Origin: Haliscomenobacteraceae bacterium
GTDB taxonomy: Bacteria; Bacteroidota; Bacteroidia; Chitinophagales; Saprospiraceae
Length of the DNA: 64,000 nucleotides
Direction of reading: 5' to 3'
NCBI GenBank assembly: GCA_947501115.1
Contig: CANMVX010000015.1
Coordinates: 1 to 64,000, forward strand
A program made the position numbers and the translations under genes. This document shows positions 62,937 to 64,000 of the stretch, one piece after another; the first letter of the stretch is position 1; each line of letters begins with the position of its first letter. The notes beneath the pieces are model-generated. The model did no database searches. It saw only the letters and a list, made by a program, of their open reading frames with translations, and was not told the DNA's origin.

Positions 62937-64000
62937 TTAAAATACAATCTGATAGGTGAAAGTAGTATTTTTAATATCTGAAATCAACCATTGTTGCCCA
63001 TCCTTTTGAATGATTACGGGAACATTTGGGGAATTGACTTTTATAAAATAAGCGGCATCATCCACAGAAAATAATCCGTCCGCTACTTTTTTTATTCCTT
63101 TTTTTGAGTTCGCCAGCAGAAAATGTTTGTCAGTGGGTAGAGTGGAAAATGAAATAAATCGGGTGAGCCCCTGACCGTTTGCGGAGGGTTGTAACCAATC
63201 TTTCAAGGTTATGTCCCCCATTTTCATAACATATTGGGGTGTTTTTTGCCCATCAACCTCAGTAAATTGCATCCCTTCATATCGGAAAGCTGCAGGTGAA
63301 ACAAGCTGTTGACTGATTTTATCTATAAATGGAAAGAGGCCGGTCATTTGTTGAGACATTCCAAGCGGTTCAGCGGTTTGTTCGGTACCACGGTCATGCC
63401 ACATTTCAGTGGTATTTAAAAAGCGGCCTCGCCAAACATTTAATATCGCACCAGCTTTAGTGTCATAACTGTAGTGAACGGCCTGAGGAAAACCTACGTT
63501 GATAGCATGGGTTCTTTTTGAGCCGTCAAAGACGACGAAAGAACGTTGAAAAACAGGTTGGTTAGAAAGGTAAACTTCGTTCATCACTGTTTTAGAAAAC
63601 TCCATCTCCGATTTTTTATCATGCAGCGTTTGCCAGCCTTCACTTTCTCCCTCAGCCTTAACAGATAATCCGAAAGCACGGACACTTCTCTCCCAATCCC
63701 TGTGGGTATATCCAATCCGAAAGGTATGTTTGCCAGCGTCTAGTCTTTTTTTTCCGAGAACTTCCTCATTAAAACTCATTCCATACCAGGGAACATCGAC
63801 ATCGGATAGTACTAGCTCATTGTCAATCAATACGTTGGCATATCCGTGATAATTTCCTTTGAATAAATAAACGTTGGCTTTTGATACTTCAAAAGAACCT
63901 GTGATAACGTAATACTGGGTTCCTCTTCTTGAAACGGAAACGTCTATTAGCTCCGTTTCTCCAACCTTGACAGGCGTTAAGGTACTTAAATCTTTTTCTT
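62937..64000 (-). CDS. Partial secreted protein, C-terminal part, unknown function
   Basis: The frame is open to the right edge of the window (first complete codon 63998-63996), so the N-terminus is missing; a TTG inside the frame at 63830 is not the true start. About 354 residues are visible: beta-rich, with YVITGSFEVSKANVYLFKGN, RKHTF-like FRIGYTHRDWERSVRAFGLSV, and NVWRGRFLNTTEMWHDRG. It probably lies in an operon with the propeller-cupredoxin gene 13 nt downstream. The pattern resembles accessory domains of large secreted dehydrogenase or cytochrome-type proteins, but I do not recognise the family with confidence. Confidence 0.75.
   Translation of the reverse strand, partial: EKDLSTLTPVKVGETELIDVSVSRRGTQYYVITGSFEVSKANVYLFKGNYHGYANVLIDNELVLSDVDVPWYGMSFNEEVLGKKRLDAGKHTFRIGYTHRDWERSVRAFGLSVKAEGESEGWQTLHDKKSEMEFSKTVMNEVYLSNQPVFQRSFVVFDGSKRTHAINVGFPQAVHYSYDTKAGAILNVWRGRFLNTTEMWHDRGTEQTAEPLGMSQQMTGLFPFIDKISQQLVSPAAFRYEGMQFTEVDGQKTPQYVMKMGDITLKDWLQPSANGQGLTRFISFSTLPTDKHFLLANSKKGIKKVADGLFSVDDAAYFIKVNSPNVPVIIQKDGQQWLISDIKNTTFTYQIVF

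Noticed and set aside
62924..62947. TTG-initiated longer start of the propeller-cupredoxin protein
   Set aside because: It would add a basic stretch before the signal peptide and overlap the upstream gene; ATG 62923 or 62929 is more natural.

Overview
The window reads as a 64 kb chromosomal segment of a low-GC member of the Bacteroidota, probably from the Saprospiria/Chitinophagia side of the phylum; the exact taxon is an inference. Evidence for the phylum: SusC/SusD and several other CarboxypepD_reg-plus-TonB-receptor outer-membrane proteins; type IX secretion (T9SS) sorting domains and a PorV/PorQ-family protein; LytS/LytTR-type regulation; the Bacteroidota-restricted DUF4286 and DUF4290 families; almost no Shine-Dalgarno sequences; and repeated TTG/TTTG-(18-21)-TAnnTTTG promoter patterns. 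Genes are densely packed and no gene-free stretch exceeds 300 bp. I saw no rRNA, tRNA, CRISPR, IS element or prophage.

Layout. 1-14 kb: acyl-ACP desaturase with a palindrome over its -7 box; an OMP_b-brl_3 outer-membrane protein divergent from a LytS/LytTR pair; a CE15-like esterase; tail-specific protease plus ABC-F ATPase; a candidate small RNA or attenuator (about 11377-11468); a Tat-exported hydroxypyruvate-isomerase-like protein; dnaB. 14-27 kb: 23S pseudouridine synthase; a minus-strand gene run (TonB receptor, DUF4249 lipoprotein, O-methyltransferase, methylmalonyl-CoA epimerase, TSUP transporter, small outer-membrane protein) back to back with a SusC/SusD pair; an FtsX-type permease. 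27-42 kb: a giant astacin-type metalloprotease with BACON, Fn3 and GEVED domains and a T9SS tail; DUF4290/DUF4286; YifB/ComM; an Rpn-type PD-(D/E)XK nuclease; an FMN reductase; gatA; and a 1348-residue protein laid out like mammalian soluble adenylyl cyclase (two cyclase domains, AAA ATPase, TPRs).

42-55 kb: a DUF5916 outer-membrane protein coupled to a lone Rieske oxygenase, then a three-gene operon (TonB receptor, 1324-residue secreted protein with a T9SS-like tail, PorV/PorQ-family barrel). This operon is the strongest candidate for a poorly described system: it has the parts for building and loading a cell-surface complex around one TonB-dependent pore. 55-64 kb: greA with a terminator-like leader hairpin, a HIT protein, an SDR, ruvC, an indoleamine-2,3-dioxygenase homologue, sulfatase plus DoxX, and a beta-propeller protein fused to an azurin-like cupredoxin, preceded by a gene cut off by the window edge.

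Overall the window mixes housekeeping genes (dnaB, rluB-like, gatA, greA, ruvC, yifB, uup-like, prc) with a heavy load of surface uptake, secretion and polymer-degradation functions, as expected of a heterotroph that uses complex organic matter. All functional calls come from reading motifs and architecture; no database search was possible.
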